Origin: Bacillota bacterium
GTDB taxonomy: Bacteria > Bacillota > Clostridia > Lachnospirales > Anaerotignaceae
Length of the DNA stretch: 35,273 bases
Reading direction: 5' to 3'
NCBI GenBank assembly: GCA_023413275.1
Contig: JAEZPX010000169.1
Span: 1 to 35,273, forward strand
Numbering within the stretch: the first letter of the stretch is position 1; each line of letters begins with the position of its first letter. Below the pieces are notes generated by a model. It made no database searches, was not told the origin of the DNA, and saw only the letters and a program-made list of their open reading frames with translations. The position numbers and the translations under genes were made by a program. Below are positions 33,365 to 35,273 of the stretch, one piece after another.

Positions 33365-34414
33365 ATGGAAAATCAGGAGAAAGAACATAAAAGACGTGTC
33401 AGATATAAGGGTGCCCATCCCCGTAACTATAATGAAAAGTATAAGGAACTACAGCCGGAAAAATATGGTGATACCATCGCAAAGGTCATTCAAAAAGGTA
33501 ACACACCCGCCGGTATGCACATCCCCATATGTGTGAATGAAATCATGACTTTTTTAAATATTCTACCGGGGCAGGCAGGTTTGGATGCAACCTTGGGCTA
33601 TGGTGGACACACCCAAGAAATGTTAAAACGATTGGAAGGTAAGGGGCATTTGTATGCCCTTGACGCAGACCCCATCGAAATTGCAAAAACTACAGAGAGA
33701 TTGGCGAATTTGGGGTATGGCCCAGATATATTAACTACCATCAATCTGAATTTTGCCAATATGGATGAAGTTGTGCCAGAAGCGGGTTTGTTTGATTTTA
33801 TATTAGCAGATTTAGGTGTATCATCTATGCAAATAGATAATCCGGACAGAGGTTTTTCCTTTAAGAAAGAGGGCCCGTTGGATTTAAGATTGAATCCTGA
33901 AAAAGGCATTTCAGCATCTGAACGCTTAAGAACCATTACCCAGGGAGAATTGGAAGGGATGCTTTTTGAAAATTCAGATGAGCCATATGCCAATATAATA
34001 TCCAAAGCCATAGTTTCGCAAATTCAAAAGGGTGAAGACATTTCTACCACTACAAAATTACAGCAAGTGATAGGAGATGCTCTGCAATTTTTGCCTATGG
34101 ATGAAAGAAAAGAAGGCATTAAGAAATCATGCCAAAGAACATTCCAAGCATTAAGAATTGATGTCAATAATGAATTTGAAGTGTTATTTGAGTTTTTAGA
34201 AAAACTTCCCACTGTACTTGCTAAGGGCGGGCGTGTTGCCATATTGACGTTCCATTCGGGAGAGGACAGAATGGTGAAAAAGTCTTTCAAAAGATTGTTG
34301 CAAGCTGGGGTATATAGTGAAGTATCTACTGAGGTTATCAGACCCACTGCGGAAGAATGTAATAGGAATAGTCGTGCTCGTTCAGCAAAAATGAGATGGG
34401 CAATCAAGGCTTAA
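33365..34414 (+). CDS. rsmH: RsmH-family methyltransferase with N-terminal extension
   Basis: A 349-residue SAM-dependent methyltransferase of the RsmH (MraW) family, which methylates N4 of C1402 in 16S rRNA. Visible: the SAM loop LDATLGYGGHTQEML, LYALDADP, the catalytic-region ADLGVSSMQIDNPDRGFSF, PLDLRL, and the C-terminal block AILTFHSGEDRMVKKSFK. It has about 45 extra residues before the usual HxPVxxxE start (here GMHIPICVNEI), basic and Tyr-rich. Normal rsmH sits in the mraZ-ftsL-pbp cluster; here it stands alone. So this may be a second copy with a different target. AAGGAG precedes the ATG. Confidence 0.85.
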   Translation: MENQEKEHKRRVRYKGAHPRNYNEKYKELQPEKYGDTIAKVIQKGNTPAGMHIPICVNEIMTFLNILPGQAGLDATLGYGGHTQEMLKRLEGKGHLYALDADPIEIAKTTERLANLGYGPDILTTINLNFANMDEVVPEAGLFDFILADLGVSSMQIDNPDRGFSFKKEGPLDLRLNPEKGISASERLRTITQGELEGMLFENSDEPYANIISKAIVSQIQKGEDISTTTKLQQVIGDALQFLPMDERKEGIKKSCQRTFQALRIDVNNEFEVLFEFLEKLPTVLAKGGRVAILTFHSGEDRMVKKSFKRLLQAGVYSEVSTEVIRPTAEECNRNSRARSAKMRWAIKA

Positions 34415-34462
34415 TGGATTCTATTATAAGAAATGGAATACATTTGTAGATTGTGTTAAATC

Positions 34463-34499
34463 TTGTTCATGAAAAGGTTGGTTTTGGCTGCATGAACAA
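34463..34499 (+). other. Perfect 9-bp hairpin after the rsmH-like gene
   Basis: TTGTTCATG (34463-34471) pairs exactly with CATGAACAA (34491-34499) around a 19-base G/T-rich loop. There is no T-run, so it is not a classical terminator. It may protect the 3' end of the rsmH mRNA. Confidence 0.45.
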
Positions 34500-34605
34500 T
34501 TGTGAGTGACTATCTAAAAGAATGGGCATAGTGTGTAAGAATCAATTTTCAGGATTTAGTTAGTTCCTGTTTGTTGACAAGTATATAGCAGGGTTAAAAC
34601 AAATT

Positions 34606-34645
34606 GAGCATGCCATCTGCATAAAAGATGGCATGCTCTCTTTTC
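34606..34645. terminator. Bidirectional terminator between rsmH-like and LysR genes
   Basis: A perfect 13-bp stem (GAGCATGCCATCT at 34606-34618, AGATGGCATGCTC at 34626-34638) with a 7-base loop. TCTTTTCG follows on the plus strand and AATTTGTTTT on the minus strand. It serves two convergent genes. Confidence 0.88.
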
Positions 34646-34664
34646 GTATATCCCCATCCTTATA

Positions 34665-35273
34665 TTAGTAAATTGTATCACAATGGAGAGGGGCAACAAT
34701 ATCTTCAAAGTATTTCTCCAAAAAACTACGAAACAGGCATGCTGAGCGAGATAAATAGCGATCTTTATTCCAAGATAGATAAATATTGCGGCCTAGGCCG
34801 ACTTCGTGAAATGGGATTAGTTTAATTTGCATTGCTAAAGCATTTCCCCATGTGATAGCCGGCATTACAGAAATTCCAAAGTTTGAGGAAATCAATTCCC
34901 GAAGCAAAGAAGGATTTTCGGCTTCCATTATAATATTTGGCCTAAAATCATGTTTATTGAAAAAAGGGTCAATTACTTTTCGCAAATTACTCTCGGGCTT
35001 TAGCATGATAAATCTTTCGTTTTGCAGATCTTTTAGTGATACTGTTTTTTTTAATGCAAGAGAATGCCCAAGGGGTAAAGCCAAACAAATATCCTCTCGA
35101 AGAAGCTGTATACAATTTGAAGAATGCTGGCTGCCATTTTGTGAAAATAGTTTTAAATCTTCATCCCCACTAAAAGAATCGCTTTGATTAATGTAAAGGC
35201 GTATGTCTGGATAGTGCTTACGAAATTCCTGTAAAATATGTGGTAACATTTTTGAACAAGACATGACCAGAAG
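34665..35273 (-). CDS. LysR-family regulator, C-terminal part only
   Basis: The frame is open to the window edge, so the N-terminal DNA-binding domain lies outside. The ~203 visible residues are the LysR effector-binding domain. It contains MLPHILQEFRKHYPDIRLYI, DICLALPLGHSLALKKTVSLKDLQNERFIMLKPES and LLRELISSNFGISVMPAITWGNA, the usual landmarks of CysB/LysR substrate domains. The Met at 35264 is internal, not a start. The stop is 27 bases from a bidirectional terminator. Its target genes would be upstream, beyond the window. Confidence 0.85.
   Translation of the reverse strand, partial: LLVMSCSKMLPHILQEFRKHYPDIRLYINQSDSFSGDEDLKLFSQNGSQHSSNCIQLLREDICLALPLGHSLALKKTVSLKDLQNERFIMLKPESNLRKVIDPFFNKHDFRPNIIMEAENPSLLRELISSNFGISVMPAITWGNALAMQIKLIPFHEVGLGRNIYLSWNKDRYLSRSACLFRSFLEKYFEDIVAPLHCDTIY

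Overview
The window is a low-GC, AT-rich stretch of a spore-forming, anaerobic Firmicute, most likely Clostridia. The signs are a complete spoVA operon (AA, AB, AC, AD, AE), a bifunctional adhE of the fermentative type, an Fe/Mn superoxide dismutase, strong GGAGG-type ribosome sites and many intrinsic terminators. A Lachnospirales/Anaerotignum-like host would fit, but that is an impression from protein style and not a measured placement. I see no rRNA, tRNA, CRISPR array, prophage or insertion sequence. The region reads as ordinary chromosome made of short operons.

Layout. 1-4060 (+): a dlt/AlgI-like surface-acylation cluster (C-terminal part of an adenylating enzyme, a GNAT acyltransferase, a carrier protein, an MBOAT membrane acyltransferase and a DltD/AlgJ-like SGNH protein). 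4258-4923 (+): superoxide dismutase. 4989-8238 (-): asparagine synthetase behind a 12-TM-type transporter, divergent from a LysR regulator (8528-9463, +). 9464-10233: a 770-base gene-free region with several hairpins, leading to adhE (10234-12876, +). 13225-14844 (-): DEAD-box RNA helicase with a DbpA-type tail, divergent from uppP (15160-15957, +), followed by an MgtC/SapB membrane protein. 17112-20134 (+): spoVAA-AB-AC-AD-AE. 20336-21064 (+): YebC/PmpR. 21381-23629 (+): NfeD-like protein plus flotillin. 23911-26549 (-): VanZ-like protein, then a metallophosphoesterase and a metallo-beta-lactamase-fold hydrolase forming one operon. 26807-27439 (-): a double DUF4397 protein. 27751-32716 (+): a two-component system plus an ABC transporter of the BceRS-BceAB/CprABC style. 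32978-33211 (+): a small orphan protein of 77 residues. 33365-34414 (+): an RsmH-type methyltransferase with an N-terminal extension. 34665-window end (-): the C-terminal part of a second LysR regulator.

How the parts fit. Several loci deal with the cell envelope: the dlt-like cluster, UppP, the flotillin pair, VanZ and the antimicrobial-peptide-type ABC module. Sporulation is represented by spoVA and possibly by the DUF4397 gene, which has a good match to a sigma-K promoter at the right distance. I could propose sigma-A-like promoters by eye for uppP, mgtC, yebC, the NfeD/flotillin operon and the small 77-aa gene. A BceR-like operator is visible in front of the ABC genes.

The most interesting items are the acetyltransferase embedded in the dlt-like cluster, the sigma-K-like promoter in front of DUF4397, a sigma-G-like promoter buried in the mgtC terminator, the BceR-like box and the 77-aa protein with its own promoter and terminator. 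None of these amounts to a clearly new system from sequence alone.
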